NCBI GenBank assembly: GCA_020692355.1
Contig: JAIMKP010000020.1
Span: 1 to 54,700 of the forward strand
Source of the DNA: Desulfosporosinus sp.
Lineage (GTDB): Bacteria > Bacillota > Desulfitobacteriia > Desulfitobacteriales > Desulfitobacteriaceae
Length of the DNA stretch: 54,700 nucleotides
Direction: 5' to 3'
The translations under genes and the position numbers were made by a program. Shown here piece by piece: positions 41,542 through 50,193 of the stretch. The notes beneath the pieces were generated by a model. That model saw nothing but the letters and a program-made list of their open reading frames with translations. It ran no database searches and was not told the origin of the DNA. How positions within the stretch are numbered: position 1 is the first letter of the stretch; each line of letters opens with the position of its first letter.

Positions 41542-42734
41542 CCTTTTTTGAAGGGATGCGCGGGGCCTTGCACAGCATGGTGGCGAACAAGTTGAGAGCA
41601 GGACTCACCATGCTCGGGATCGTGATTGGCATCGCGGCGGTGATTGCAGTGGTCACCATTGGTTTGGGTGGGAAGGCAGCGATCATGCAGGAGATGCAAA
41701 AGAGCGGGGTCAACCTTTTCGTCCTCTATGCCAAATCGGTTGGACAGGGTGGCGGCTCGGCAAACCCGATCAACCTCCAGGATGTGGAGAGCTTGAAGCG
41801 CGCTTTGCCAGGGGTTAAGACTCTTCTCCCTGCCAGCATTGAATACGCGAACTTGGACGTAAATCAAAAAAAAGGCCCAGCGGTTGTGGTGGGAACGACG
41901 GCAGAGTTTGCGGGACTTAGGAATCGGGAGATTGCCAAAGGACGTTTTTTTTCGACGGAGGAAGCGGTCTCCGGACGCCGGGTGGTGGTGATCGACGAGA
42001 CCCTGGCACAGCAACTATTTGGGGCTGGGAATCCCCTCGGACAGCAGGTGCTCATGCGCAATGTGCCCTGCCGCGTGATTGGGGTGTTGGCTAAAGATAC
42101 GTCAGCTTTTGCTCAATTTGATATGGGGCCGAAAAATGCGTTTGTTTATGTCCCTTGGGAGACGTGGTCAGAGATTTTCCAGTCGGAGCGGGTGGATCAA
42201 ATTGAAGGCTCGACCGTGAAGGAACAGGATATCGAAGCTACGATCAGTCTTGCTAAGCGGATTCTCAATACTCGGCATGGTACGACTGACAAGTATGAAG
42301 CCTTCAATGTCCAGCAGCTGGTACAGGCAGCCGAAAAAATCACGCACATTTTGACGAGCATCATTGCTTTTGTGGCAGGGATCTCGCTTTTGGTCGGAGG
42401 GATCGGGATTATGAACATCATGCTCGTCTCTGTGACCGAGCGCACGCGCGAAATTGGCCTGCGCAAAGCCGTGGGGGCACGCGAGCGCGATATCCTGGCC
42501 CAGTTTCTCTTAGAGGCGATCACCCTCTCGTTTAGCGGTGGGCTCTTGGGAATACTCATCGGGATCGGTGGAGCGAGTTTGGCAGCATATCTGCTCCACT
42601 GGCCGCCCCTGCTTTCCGGCTGGGCGATCGTCCTTGCCGTTACTTTCTCCATCGGGGTGGGCATCTTTTTTGGCTATTACCCTGCCCGTAAGGCGGCGAA
42701 GCTGGAGCCGATCGTGGCTTTGAGGTACGAGTAG
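41538..42734 (+). CDS. MacB/FtsX-type ABC transporter permease
   Basis: This 398-aa permease has the four-helix MacB layout: one N-terminal helix (about residues 20-42), a large extracytoplasmic MacB_PCD domain (about 45-265), and three C-terminal helices in the FtsX domain with GIMNIMLVSVTERTREIGLRKAVGA near residue 292. No Walker motifs are present, so an ATPase encoded elsewhere must power it. Upstream is the adaptor (4-nt overlap); downstream is yhbY. Confidence 0.9.
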   Translation: MTFFEGMRGALHSMVANKLRAGLTMLGIVIGIAAVIAVVTIGLGGKAAIMQEMQKSGVNLFVLYAKSVGQGGGSANPINLQDVESLKRALPGVKTLLPASIEYANLDVNQKKGPAVVVGTTAEFAGLRNREIAKGRFFSTEEAVSGRRVVVIDETLAQQLFGAGNPLGQQVLMRNVPCRVIGVLAKDTSAFAQFDMGPKNAFVYVPWETWSEIFQSERVDQIEGSTVKEQDIEATISLAKRILNTRHGTTDKYEAFNVQQLVQAAEKITHILTSIIAFVAGISLLVGGIGIMNIMLVSVTERTREIGLRKAVGARERDILAQFLLEAITLSFSGGLLGILIGIGGASLAAYLLHWPPLLSGWAIVLAVTFSIGVGIFFGYYPARKAAKLEPIVALRYE

Positions 42735-42761
42735 TTCGATAAAACGAAGGAGGTCTAAGCC

Positions 42762-43055
42762 ATGTTAACAGGAAAACAAAAAGGATATTTGCGTTCACTC
42801 GGTCATGCAATGGAGCCGACCCTGATGTTGGGGAAAGGCGGGATTACGGATCGGGTCTGCACCCAGGCTGCGGAGGCACTGGAAGCGAATGAACTGATTA
42901 AAGGCAGGGTTTTGCCAAACCTGATGGAATCGTCTAAGGCTGTCGCCGAGGAATTGGCCGAACGGGTGGGTGCGGATTTGGTTCAGGTGGTGGGGAGAAA
43001 TTTCCTGCTGTACCGCGCCTCTCAGAAAAAGCCACTCATCATACTCCCAACGTGA
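42762..43055 (+). CDS. yhbY: YhbY-type CRM-domain RNA-binding protein
   Basis: This 97-aa protein is a single CRM (CRS1-YhbY) domain: LTGKQKGYLRSLGHAMEP at the start, the GKGGITD loop near residue 26 and a C-terminal GRNFLLYR strand. It binds pre-50S ribosomal particles in bacteria. AAGGAGGT precedes the ATG. It normally follows obg and precedes nadD in Clostridia. Confidence 0.93.
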   Translation: MLTGKQKGYLRSLGHAMEPTLMLGKGGITDRVCTQAAEALEANELIKGRVLPNLMESSKAVAEELAERVGADLVQVVGRNFLLYRASQKKPLIILPT

Positions 43056-43111
43056 ACAGGGCCAGTAGGTTCACTTCTAACCGTGCTGATCAGAGCTTTC
43101 TGCGTTAGAAC

Positions 43112-43206
43112 TAGATGGCGTACCATCTAATGAGCTCCACGTTTCGTAGAGGGTATTTAGAGGGCATCGGCTTCATAATGATAAATTTCTTTTACTCTGA
43201 TATAAT
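43112..43206 (+). promoter_or_regulatory. Hairpin and extended -10 promoter before nadD
   Basis: TAGATGG (43112-43118), CGTA, CCATCTA (43123-43129) is a perfect 7-bp hairpin with no T-tract. TGATATAAT (43198-43206) is an extended -10, 34 nt before the first nadD start. The gap 43056-43239 holds no ORF. Confidence 0.55.
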
Positions 43207-43239
43207 ACAAACGATGGACGCTTTAAGAAAGCGAGTCGT

Positions 43240-43878
43240 ATGGCGATGAATGTTAGCCGCAAACAGATAAAAATGAATCGATTCGGTATCATGGGTGGCA
43301 CCTTTGATCCGATCCATTACGGCCATTTAGTAGCGGCGGAGACGGCCCGGATAGAGTTTTCTCTTGATAAGGTTCTTTTTATCCCTACCGGGAATCCGCC
43401 GCATAAGCAGGAGAATAAAGTCACGCCGGCTGAACTGCGTTTTGAGATGGTGCGCCAGGCTATTAAAGACAATGTCGATTTTGCAATTTCCCGGGTAGAG
43501 ATAGACCGAGACGGCCCGTCTTATACGATAGATACCTTGAAATTATTGCAGCAAGAGTATCCTACGCAAGAACTCTTTTTCATCACGGGGACGGATGCCT
43601 TGAAGGAGATCTTTTTCTGGCATGAAGCGGAGGAAATTCTGCGTTTGACTCACTTTATTGCCGCTTCGCGGCCCGGGTTTGAGGCTCGAGGGTTTTTAGA
43701 GCAGGCTGTTAAGGAACATCCGCAAGTGGAGGGACGGATTCACTCGCTCGAAGTTCCGGCTTTGGCGATTTCTTCGACAGACATCCGTGCCCGCTTGCAG
43801 CGGGGGCAGTCGATTCGTTATCTTCTGCCCGAAACGGTGCGGCTCTTTATTCGGTCCCAGGGGCTTTACAAGGGTTAA
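43240..43878 (+). CDS. nadD: Nicotinate-nucleotide adenylyltransferase
   Basis: This enzyme of up to 212 aa makes deamido-NAD from nicotinate mononucleotide and ATP. GGTFDPIHYGHL carries the HxGH nucleotidyl-transferase motif, and ISSTDIRARL near the C-terminus is the second signature. Homologues usually begin two or three residues before GIMGGTF, so ATG 43273 may be the true start; ATG 43240 and 43246 give an 11-9-residue extension with only modest ribosome sites. Confidence 0.93.
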   Translation: MAMNVSRKQIKMNRFGIMGGTFDPIHYGHLVAAETARIEFSLDKVLFIPTGNPPHKQENKVTPAELRFEMVRQAIKDNVDFAISRVEIDRDGPSYTIDTLKLLQQEYPTQELFFITGTDALKEIFFWHEAEEILRLTHFIAASRPGFEARGFLEQAVKEHPQVEGRIHSLEVPALAISSTDIRARLQRGQSIRYLLPETVRLFIRSQGLYKG

Positions 43879-44011
43879 GATGAAGACATAATCTGCAACT
43901 TTATGGCTGAAATTGGATTTGAACTCGGAAGGAGCATTCGACAAAGCAGGGTATACTCCGGCCTGATTTGCCCATACTAGAAACGAATCCAATGAGCAAG
44001 AGGTGACAGCA

Positions 44012-44263
44012 ATGACAGAAACCCTTTACGTCGGAAACCTTCCCTGGAACACATCCGCAGAAGAACTCACTGCGTTTTTTGGTGAGTATGGCGAAGTACT
44101 GAGCAGTCGCATCATTACGGATCGGGAGACAGGACGCTCCCGGGGATTTGGTTTTGTCGAGGTTGGAGACGGAGACGCTGCAAGACTGGCGCAGGATTTG
44201 AACGGCAAAGACTTTGGCGGACGCCCGCTCACCGTGAATGAAGCGAAACCAAAACAGTTTTAA
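44012..44263 (+). CDS. Single-RRM RNA-binding protein
   Basis: This 83-aa protein is one RNA-recognition motif with RNP2 LYVGNL (residues 4-9) and RNP1 RSRGFGFVEV (about 45-54), similar to cyanobacterial Rbp proteins. Bacterial relatives bind U-rich RNA, and some are cold-induced. The ATG at 44012 follows AGAGGTGA; a GTG at 44003 lies inside that site. A terminator directly follows, so it is a single-gene unit. Confidence 0.93.
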   Translation: MTETLYVGNLPWNTSAEELTAFFGEYGEVLSSRIITDRETGRSRGFGFVEVGDGDAARLAQDLNGKDFGGRPLTVNEAKPKQF

Positions 44264-44269
44264 CGGTGT

Positions 44270-44295
44270 AGGGGGGCTATTAGTCCCCCTTTTTG
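44270..44295 (+). terminator. Terminator after the RRM gene
   Basis: GGGGG (44271 onward) pairs with CCCCC (44285-44289) across an 8-9-nt loop, followed by TTTTT. Confidence 0.88.
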
Positions 44296-44420
44296 TAATG
44301 AGCGGTACGCTTCAGGATGTAGAGCCTACAACCTTCTGTGCAGATTGATGTAAGTTTTTGGATGTGAGCTTTTTAAAATTGGCCGCTCCATGTGGCGTGG
44401 GAATACTGAGGGAGGAAATC

Positions 44421-44990
44421 ATGCTTGATGTTCGTGTAGCCTTGGACTTGGCGGCTCGTTCCCTTTCTCCGGGGCGATTTAGGCATACCTTAGGGGTGGC
44501 AGCCCTGGCGGAAGAACTGGCATCGAAGCATGGGATTGATCCTCTAAAGGCAAAATATGCGGCTCTGGTGCACGATTTGGCCAAGGAGATTCCGACCGTG
44601 CAGCAAGTAAAGCTGGCCCGCCGCTGGAACCTTTTAGTATATCCAGAAGATGAGGCGAATCCAGCTGTGCTCCACGGGCCTTTGGCTGCGTATTGGTTGG
44701 CCCATTGCGTCGGCGTGAAGGATGAAGATCTTTTGGCGGCTGTGGCGCATCATACCTTAGGGGTTCCGCAGATGTCACAGCTGGAGATGCTGATTTACAG
44801 TGCCGACCTCGTGGAACCTAACCGAAATTTCCCCCGAGTGGACAATTTGCGTAAAGCCTTGTATCATAGCTTAGAGGAGGGTACATTGGCTTGTGTTGAA
44901 CATACGTTACAGTATCTAGAAGACTCCAACCGGCCTGTTCACCCTTTGACTCATCTCGCCCATGAAGATTTGCGAAGGAGGCAAGGATAG
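44421..44990 (+). CDS. yqeK: YqeK, HD-domain Ap4A hydrolase
   Basis: This 189-aa HD-superfamily phosphohydrolase carries metal-binding residues in RFRHTLGVA, LVHDLAKE (the HD pair, about residue 54), LHGPLAAYW and AHHTLG. Characterised YqeK proteins cleave diadenosine tetraphosphate symmetrically. The ATG at 44421 follows GGGAGGAAATC; an upstream in-frame extension has no ribosome site. rsfS starts 4 nt after the stop, the usual nadD-yqeK-rsfS order with an RRM gene inserted. Confidence 0.93.
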   Translation: MLDVRVALDLAARSLSPGRFRHTLGVAALAEELASKHGIDPLKAKYAALVHDLAKEIPTVQQVKLARRWNLLVYPEDEANPAVLHGPLAAYWLAHCVGVKDEDLLAAVAHHTLGVPQMSQLEMLIYSADLVEPNRNFPRVDNLRKALYHSLEEGTLACVEHTLQYLEDSNRPVHPLTHLAHEDLRRRQG

Positions 44991-44993
44991 GAT

Positions 44994-45341
44994 TTGGAAC
45001 TTGAACAGAAAGCGCTCAAACAGGTGGTCGATTGGGTCGCGGACAAAAAAGGCCGCGATATTGTGATGCTCAATCTTAAAGGAATATCCATGGTCACGGA
45101 CTATTTTCTCATTACGACCGGGAACTCAACCACTCAGGTTAAAGGGATTGCCGATTATCTAGAAGAGAAACTTGGAAGCATCGGCATTCCCATCTTGAGG
45201 GTGGAGGGGCTTCCGGAGGCTAAATGGCTCTTAATCGACTGCGGGGATTTGGTTGTGCATATTATGACGCCCGAACAACGGGATTTCTATAATCTGGAGC
45301 GCCTCTGGGGCGATGCAGAAGTGTTGGCATTTTCGGACTAA
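44994..45341 (+). CDS. rsfS: RsfS ribosomal silencing factor
   Basis: This 115-aa protein binds ribosomal protein L14 and blocks subunit joining under starvation. The family core KGRDIVMLNLKGISMVTDYFLI and TGNSTTQVKGIADYLEE is present, and the C-terminal VVHIMTPEQRDFYNLERLW is typical. The TTG at 44994 is served by GAAGGAGGCAAGG and no ATG competes. Confidence 0.94.
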   Translation: MELEQKALKQVVDWVADKKGRDIVMLNLKGISMVTDYFLITTGNSTTQVKGIADYLEEKLGSIGIPILRVEGLPEAKWLLIDCGDLVVHIMTPEQRDFYNLERLWGDAEVLAFSD

Positions 45342-45384
45342 ACGGTGGGAAATCAAGCAATCATTGGACAGCTTGGCTCAGGCT

Positions 45385-45667
45385 TGACTTTTACCTCGGT
45401 TTTGTTAAAATGAGTATAAAATTTAGGGACTTTTTGTAGAAGTTTGCGAAAGGCAGGGAAGGGGAGCAGTACCTGAGAGGACTTTGCGTCAAGAGAGGCG
45501 GCGGGAGGTGTGAGCCGCGCAGCAAAGGGACTTGGGGAACTCGCCCTGGAGCTGTGCCCAGGTTGCAATGGGCATCGGTTGGCTGACGTTAACAGCCTGG
45601 AGTGCTGAATTAGAAATTGGGTGGTAGCGCGAGTAATCCTCGTCCCTTTGGGGCGAGGTTTTCTTTA
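45385..45667 (+). promoter_or_regulatory. Promoter and T-box leader (leucyl) of leuS
   Basis: TTGACT (45385-45390), a 16-bp spacer and TAAAAT (45407-45412) form the promoter. The leader that follows has a candidate CTC Leu specifier at 45540-45542 and a T-box-like GGGTGGTAGCGCG (45619-45631), one base off the usual GGTACCGCG. The terminator is CCTCGTCCC (45638-45646) with GGGGCGAGG (45650-45658) and a T-rich tail. CGAG (about 45629-45632) can pair instead with CTCG (45639-45642) as antiterminator. Uncharged tRNA-Leu would thus raise leuS expression. Confidence 0.88.
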
Positions 45668-45686
45668 TGTATAAGGGGGAAGGGTC

Positions 45687-48170
45687 ATGCAGGAGAAGTA
45701 TTCTTTTTCAGAAATTGAGCCGAAGTGGCAAAAACGCTGGCTGGAGGAAAAGGCCTGGAGGGCTGAAGAGCATTCAGAGAAGCCGAAGTTTTATGCCTTG
45801 GCTATGTTTCCCTATCCATCCGGAAATTTACACATTGGACATGTCCGCAATTATTCGATTGTTGATGTGATCGCCCGCTTTAAGCGAATGCAGGGCTATA
45901 ATGTGTTGCACCCGATCGGTTGGGATGCCTTCGGGCTCCCGGCAGAAAATGCGGCGATTAAGAATCAGACTCCGCCGGCGGAATGGACTTGGAAGAATAT
46001 TGCCAACATGAAGCGGCAACTGCAAAGTATGGGGATTTCCTATGACTGGGAGCGAGAGGTCGCGACCTGTCATCCGGGTTATTATAAGTGGACTCAATGG
46101 ATATTCCTGGAATTTTATAAGCACGGGCTGGTTTATAAGAAGAAGGCTGCCGTCAACTGGTGCCCGTCTTGTGCGACGGTCTTGGCGAATGAGCAGGTTG
46201 TGGACGGAGCTTGTGAACGCTGCGAGACGCCGGTGACGAAGAAGGATTTGGAACAGTGGTTCTTCAAGATTACGGACTATGCCGATGTCTTGTTGGACGA
46301 TCTCAATAAGCTCGAGGGCTGGCCGGAGAAGGTTAAGGCCATGCAGCGCAATTGGATCGGTCGTTCTGAAGGGGTGGAGACCGAGTTTGGCATCGAGGGA
46401 CGCGAGGAGCGCATCAAAGTCTATACGACCCGGATTGATACGATTTTTGGGGTGACTTACTTGGTATTGGCTCCCGAGCACCCGCTCGTCCAAGAATTGG
46501 TCGCTAATAGCAAGTTCGAACAGCCGGTTATGGCTTTCATGGATAAGATGAAGGGGCTCAATGAGATCGCCCGTACCTCCACCGAAGTGGAAAAAGAGGG
46601 CCTTTTTATTGGAAAATACTGTATTAATCCCCTGAGCGGGAAAAGAATCCCGATTTGGATTGCGAATTACGTCTTAGTGGACTATGGTACCGGTGCTGTG
46701 ATGGGAGTTCCGGCCCATGATGAGCGGGACTTTGCTTTTGCAACCAAATATAACCTCCCGATTCCGATGGTTATTTTGCCTCCAGGCATGGATGCGGCGG
46801 CTAAAGACAAACCCTTGGCCGCAGCCTTTACCGAAGAAGGAACCATGGTGAATTCTGGCGAGTTCGACGGGCTGGATAATGATACCGCCTGGGATCAAAT
46901 CGCCGATGCGCTTGAAAAGCGGGGCCTGGGTGAGCGGAAAGTCAACTTTCGTCTACGCGATTGGCTCATTTCGCGTCAGCGCTACTGGGGGGCCGCGATC
47001 CCCATGGTTTATTGTGAGCACTGTGGCACGGTGCCCGTGCCGGAAAAAGATTTACCGGTTTTGCTTCCCGAGGATGTCGTGTTCAAAGCCGGCGAGAATC
47101 CACTCACGACCTCTGAATCCTTCGTGCACACGACCTGCCCAACATGCGGCGCTCCGGCTCACCGTGAGACGGACACGATGGATACCTTCATGTGTTCCTC
47201 CTGGTACTATCTCCGCTATACCGATCCGCGCAATGAAGAAGAGCCCTTTAGCCACGAGGCCGTTGATCCTTGGATGAATGTGGATCAATATGTGGGGGGG
47301 GTGGAGCATGCGATTTTGCACCTCCTCTATTCTCGCTTCTTCACCAAGGCCTTACGCGACTTTGGCTTTCTTAAAGTAGATGAGCCCTTCCAGAACCTGC
47401 TGACCCAAGGGATGGTTTGCATGGACGGCTCTAAGATGTCGAAGTCGAAAGGGAACGTGGTCAGTCCGGAAGAGATTATCAATCGCTTCGGGGCGGATAC
47501 CGCGCGCATCTTTATCCTCTTCGCCGCTCCACCCGAACGGGATCTAGAGTGGAGCGAACAAGGGGTGGAAGGGTGCTATCGCTTCTTAAATCGTATTTGG
47601 CGGTTGGCCGCTCAATATGAAGCTACCCTGAAGGGAAAGAAGACTCCGCCACTCGATCCAGGGAGCCTCGATACCGAAGGTAAAGCCATGCGCCGTCAGA
47701 CCCACCTGACGATTCAACGGGTCACCAACGATGTTGGCCAGCGTTTTAATTTCAACACGGCCATCAGTGCCATTATGGAGCTGGTGAATGCCCTTTATCT
47801 CTACAAGGAGAAACCAGAAGCCAACCCCGCCGTGGCCAAGGAGGCCTTGGAGCACATTCTCGTTCTCCTTGCTCCCTTTGCCCCTCACATCACGGAGGAA
47901 ATCTGGGCCGGGTTGGGCCATGCACAGAGCATTCATGCCCAGGAGTGGCCTTCCCTCGATGAGGCTGCCTTAACTCAGGATGAGATAACCATCGTCCTCC
48001 AAGTCAATGGTAAAGTCCGGGAGCGCATTCAAGTTCCGGCAGAAATTTCTGCCGCCGAACTGGAGAAGCAAATCCGTACCCTACCAAAGATCCACGAATG
48101 GACCCAAGGTAAGGAAATCATCAAAGTGGTCACGGTCCCCGGCAAACTGGTGAATTTGGTGGTCAGGTAA
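45687..48170 (+). CDS. leuS: Leucyl-tRNA synthetase
   Basis: This 827-aa class Ia synthetase charges tRNA-Leu. Signatures are [15 protein letters not shown] (HIGH, about residue 45), the editing CP1 domain (about 225-420), WYYLRYTDP, and KMSKSKGN (about 585). Residues 750-827 form the C-terminal domain ending GKLVNLVVR. It is preceded by the T-box leader and followed by a strong terminator, so it forms its own unit. GGGGGAAGG precedes the ATG. Confidence 0.98.
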   Translation: MQEKYSFSEIEPKWQKRWLEEKAWRAEEHSEKPKFYALAMFPYPSGNLHIGHVRNYSIVDVIARFKRMQGYNVLHPIGWDAFGLPAENAAIKNQTPPAEWTWKNIANMKRQLQSMGISYDWEREVATCHPGYYKWTQWIFLEFYKHGLVYKKKAAVNWCPSCATVLANEQVVDGACERCETPVTKKDLEQWFFKITDYADVLLDDLNKLEGWPEKVKAMQRNWIGRSEGVETEFGIEGREERIKVYTTRIDTIFGVTYLVLAPEHPLVQELVANSKFEQPVMAFMDKMKGLNEIARTSTEVEKEGLFIGKYCINPLSGKRIPIWIANYVLVDYGTGAVMGVPAHDERDFAFATKYNLPIPMVILPPGMDAAAKDKPLAAAFTEEGTMVNSGEFDGLDNDTAWDQIADALEKRGLGERKVNFRLRDWLISRQRYWGAAIPMVYCEHCGTVPVPEKDLPVLLPEDVVFKAGENPLTTSESFVHTTCPTCGAPAHRETDTMDTFMCSSWYYLRYTDPRNEEEPFSHEAVDPWMNVDQYVGGVEHAILHLLYSRFFTKALRDFGFLKVDEPFQNLLTQGMVCMDGSKMSKSKGNVVSPEEIINRFGADTARIFILFAAPPERDLEWSEQGVEGCYRFLNRIWRLAAQYEATLKGKKTPPLDPGSLDTEGKAMRRQTHLTIQRVTNDVGQRFNFNTAISAIMELVNALYLYKEKPEANPAVAKEALEHILVLLAPFAPHITEEIWAGLGHAQSIHAQEWPSLDEAALTQDEITIVLQVNGKVRERIQVPAEISAAELEKQIRTLPKIHEWTQGKEIIKVVTVPGKLVNLVVR

Positions 48171-48207
48171 GAGGAATTTCAAACGAGGAGTGATTCAGAT
48201 AAGTTTA

Positions 48208-48240
48208 CAGGGGTCAGACGTTTAGGTCTGGCCCCTGTTT
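48208..48240 (+). terminator. Terminator after leuS
   Basis: CAGGGGTCAGAC (48208-48219) pairs with GTCTGGCCCCTG (48226-48237) with one wobble, followed by TTT. Confidence 0.88.
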
Positions 48241-48302
48241 GCCTGTCTCGGTAGTTCGGCGACGACTTAAGCTTGTATCCACGTAAGCCCATTCACGGGG
48301 CT

Positions 48303-48551
48303 TTATGCTTGCGAAAGTTCGTTTCTCACCTGGGCGATCTCACTCGGGGACGCAGTTTGAGCTGGTTTGTAATAGCCTTTTTGCATGGCGATATTGGCTA
48401 ATTGGTATTGAAAGTTTTCATCCCCATTGCGGATTTCCTGCCAAGTTTGGCGGAGATGTTGGTTAGACGTTTCACTAATCGTCCGGGCATAATTAGCTAA
48501 ACTGCCTTTTAACTGGCTGAGCACATCAGCGACAATGTCCTTTTCTTGCAT
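48303..48551 (-). CDS. CotF-like spore coat protein
   Basis: This 82-aa, helix-rich protein resembles the Coat_F family (MQEKDIVADVLSQLKGSL start, aromatic QKGYYKPA near the C-terminus). Such proteins are made late in sporulation or coat the spore surface; some are small ferritin-like helical bundles. AAAGGAG lies upstream of the ATG on the minus strand. The open frame extends further 5' but that part is the overlap with the next minus-strand gene. It is probably co-transcribed with the 62-aa gene 16 nt upstream. Confidence 0.82.
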   Translation of the reverse strand: MQEKDIVADVLSQLKGSLANYARTISETSNQHLRQTWQEIRNGDENFQYQLANIAMQKGYYKPAQTASPSEIAQVRNELSQA

Positions 48552-48567
48552 CCGGATTTTCTCCTTT

Positions 48568-48756
48568 CTAGTGTAGAAATGACATGAGTTTTTGTTTGGT
48601 GTTCTGAGCAGACTGAGCGGATTGTTGCAGCATTTGTTTAACTTGAGGGTCAGTCGCCTGGCCGGCATATTCCTGGAGTTTTTTGGCGCCCAAGGAGTGA
48701 GCGGCAATGGATTCTCTCAGGTTCTGCAGTTCCATTTGTGTCAGTTGTTCTTGCAT
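48568..48756 (-). CDS. Small CotF-associated protein
   Basis: This 62-aa protein (start MQEQLTQMELQNLRESIAAH) is predicted fully helical with a Gln/Ala-rich second half. It resembles the N-terminal half of Coat_F-type proteins and is commonly paired with a CotF gene in Clostridia. AGAAAGGGAG precedes the ATG. Function is unknown; context and a sigma-G-like promoter (48789-48817) suggest expression during sporulation. Confidence 0.75.
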   Translation of the reverse strand: MQEQLTQMELQNLRESIAAHSLGAKKLQEYAGQATDPQVKQMLQQSAQSAQNTKQKLMSFLH

Positions 48757-48788
48757 TGGGCATGCTCCCTTTCTGAAAAATTCAAGTT

Positions 48789-48817
48789 TAGTATGATCAA
48801 AATGATTTGTTTTATAC
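48789..48817 (-). promoter_or_regulatory. Possible sigma-G/F-type promoter for the two coat genes
   Basis: On the minus strand, GTATA (48813-48817), a 17-bp spacer and CATACTA (48789-48795) fit the forespore sigma-G pattern GHATR-N18-CATNNTA except for one spacer base. It lies 33 nt before the 62-aa gene. Confidence 0.4.
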
Positions 48818-48846
48818 TGGGATAAATAGAAACATAGAGATAAGGG

Positions 48847-49039
48847 TTTTCAATAAGTCCATTGTTTGATACAATGAAATTGATGTTATGGTAGGATGGC
48901 TCTGGTGACCCTGGTGTCTCAGGATCACATACATGGAGGCATCTTTTTTCTGTCATTGGCTCTATTTTGATGGGGTCTGCTTCGAGTTACAACCACTGCT
49001 GAATTCGATGAGGTGTACGACTTGCTAAGGGGGATGGGG
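48847..49039 (+). promoter_or_regulatory. Possible promoter and structured leader of the butyrate kinase gene
   Basis: TTTTCA (48847-48852), 17 bp and TACAAT (48870-48875) form a modest promoter. The leader of about 155 nt contains GTGACCCTG (48905-48913) pairing with CAGGATCAC (48920-48928, one wobble), and a T6 tract at 48944-48949. No ORF is seen. It could be an attenuator of unknown type or simply an unrelated hairpin. Confidence 0.4.
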
Positions 49040-50107
49040 ATGAAGATACTTGCGATCAATCCGGGATCGACATCGACGAAAATTGCAGCCTATGAGCAGG
49101 AAGCGTGCCTTTGGAAAGAAGGAATTGACCACCCGGTCGACGAGATTAATGCTTTTGTCCACGTGGGGGATCAATATGCATATCGGACTGAAATGATTTC
49201 AAAAACGCTCGCCGAAAAAGGAATGCCTCTTGAGCAGTTTGATGCCATCGTGGGACGGGGAGGATTGCTTCGTCCTTTAGCGGGTGGAACGTATTTGCTC
49301 GATGATGCGCTGGTGAATGCCCTGCATCACGCTCCGGGGGGTGAACATGCTTCGAATCTGGGAGGGATCATTGCTTTCCATTTAGGACAACAGATCAAAG
49401 TCCCGGCTTATATCGTGGATCCGGTAGCCGTGGATGAGATGGAGCCGGTTGCGCGCTTGTCCGGACATCCGGAATTACCCCGTTTAAGTCAGTCTCACGC
49501 CTTAAATATGAAGGCCGTGGCTCGCAAAGTAGCGAAAGAAATGGGCAAAACCTATCAGGATGTTAACTTGATTGTGGCGCATTTGGGTGGAGGAATATCG
49601 GTCGCACCGCATCGGCGAGGAAAAATGATCGATGTTAACAATGCGAATAATGAAGGGCCGTATTCTGTCGAACGTTGTGGTACGTTACCCTCTTACCAAC
49701 TCCTGAAACTCTGTTACTCCGGAAAGTATTCGGAAAAAGATTTGCTTAAGCAAATCCTCAAAGAGGGAGGCATGTACGCTTACCTGGGAACAAAAGACGG
49801 GCGTGAAGCCGAGCGGCGCCTGCGTGCAGGGGATTTGCAAGCCAAGCTCGTGTTGGAAGGCATGGCCTATCAGGTAGCCAAGGAGATCGGTGCGATGGCC
49901 ACCGTACTTGAGGGGGATGTCGATCGAATTGTTCTAACCGGTGGACTCGCGTACTCTGAATTTATCACGCAGGAGATTGTGCGTCGGGTGTCCTTTATGG
50001 CCCCTGTGGTCATTGTTCCCGGTGAGGAAGAAATGGAAGCCCTGGCGCTCGGTGCTTTAAGAGTTTTGCGCGGGGAAGAAGAAGCTTTGACTTACCAAGC
50101 TGATTAG
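49040..50107 (+). CDS. buk: Butyrate kinase
   Basis: This 355-aa ASKHA-fold kinase transfers phosphate from (branched) acyl-phosphate to ADP. The N-terminal LAINPGSTSTKIA and the internal AHLGGGISVAPHRRGKMIDVNNA (about residue 183) are family hallmarks. The ATG at 49040 (MKILAINPG) follows AAGGGGGATGGGG. With the following phosphate butyryltransferase it makes ATP from acyl-CoA; acyl-CoA may come from the 2-oxoacid oxidoreductase encoded downstream. Branched-chain substrates are likely but not proven. Confidence 0.94.
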   Translation: MKILAINPGSTSTKIAAYEQEACLWKEGIDHPVDEINAFVHVGDQYAYRTEMISKTLAEKGMPLEQFDAIVGRGGLLRPLAGGTYLLDDALVNALHHAPGGEHASNLGGIIAFHLGQQIKVPAYIVDPVAVDEMEPVARLSGHPELPRLSQSHALNMKAVARKVAKEMGKTYQDVNLIVAHLGGGISVAPHRRGKMIDVNNANNEGPYSVERCGTLPSYQLLKLCYSGKYSEKDLLKQILKEGGMYAYLGTKDGREAERRLRAGDLQAKLVLEGMAYQVAKEIGAMATVLEGDVDRIVLTGGLAYSEFITQEIVRRVSFMAPVVIVPGEEEMEALALGALRVLRGEEEALTYQAD

Positions 50108-50193
50108 CAGAACGTGTTCACTGGGGTAGCTTTAAAGGGTCGCTAGGATGGCTAGGGCAGCTAAGGGTGGCATAAAAATGGGGTGTGTTTACA

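Noticed and set aside
49040-50107. Acetate kinase
   Set aside because: The length of about 355 aa and the motif AHLGGGISVAPH match butyrate kinase, and ptb follows.
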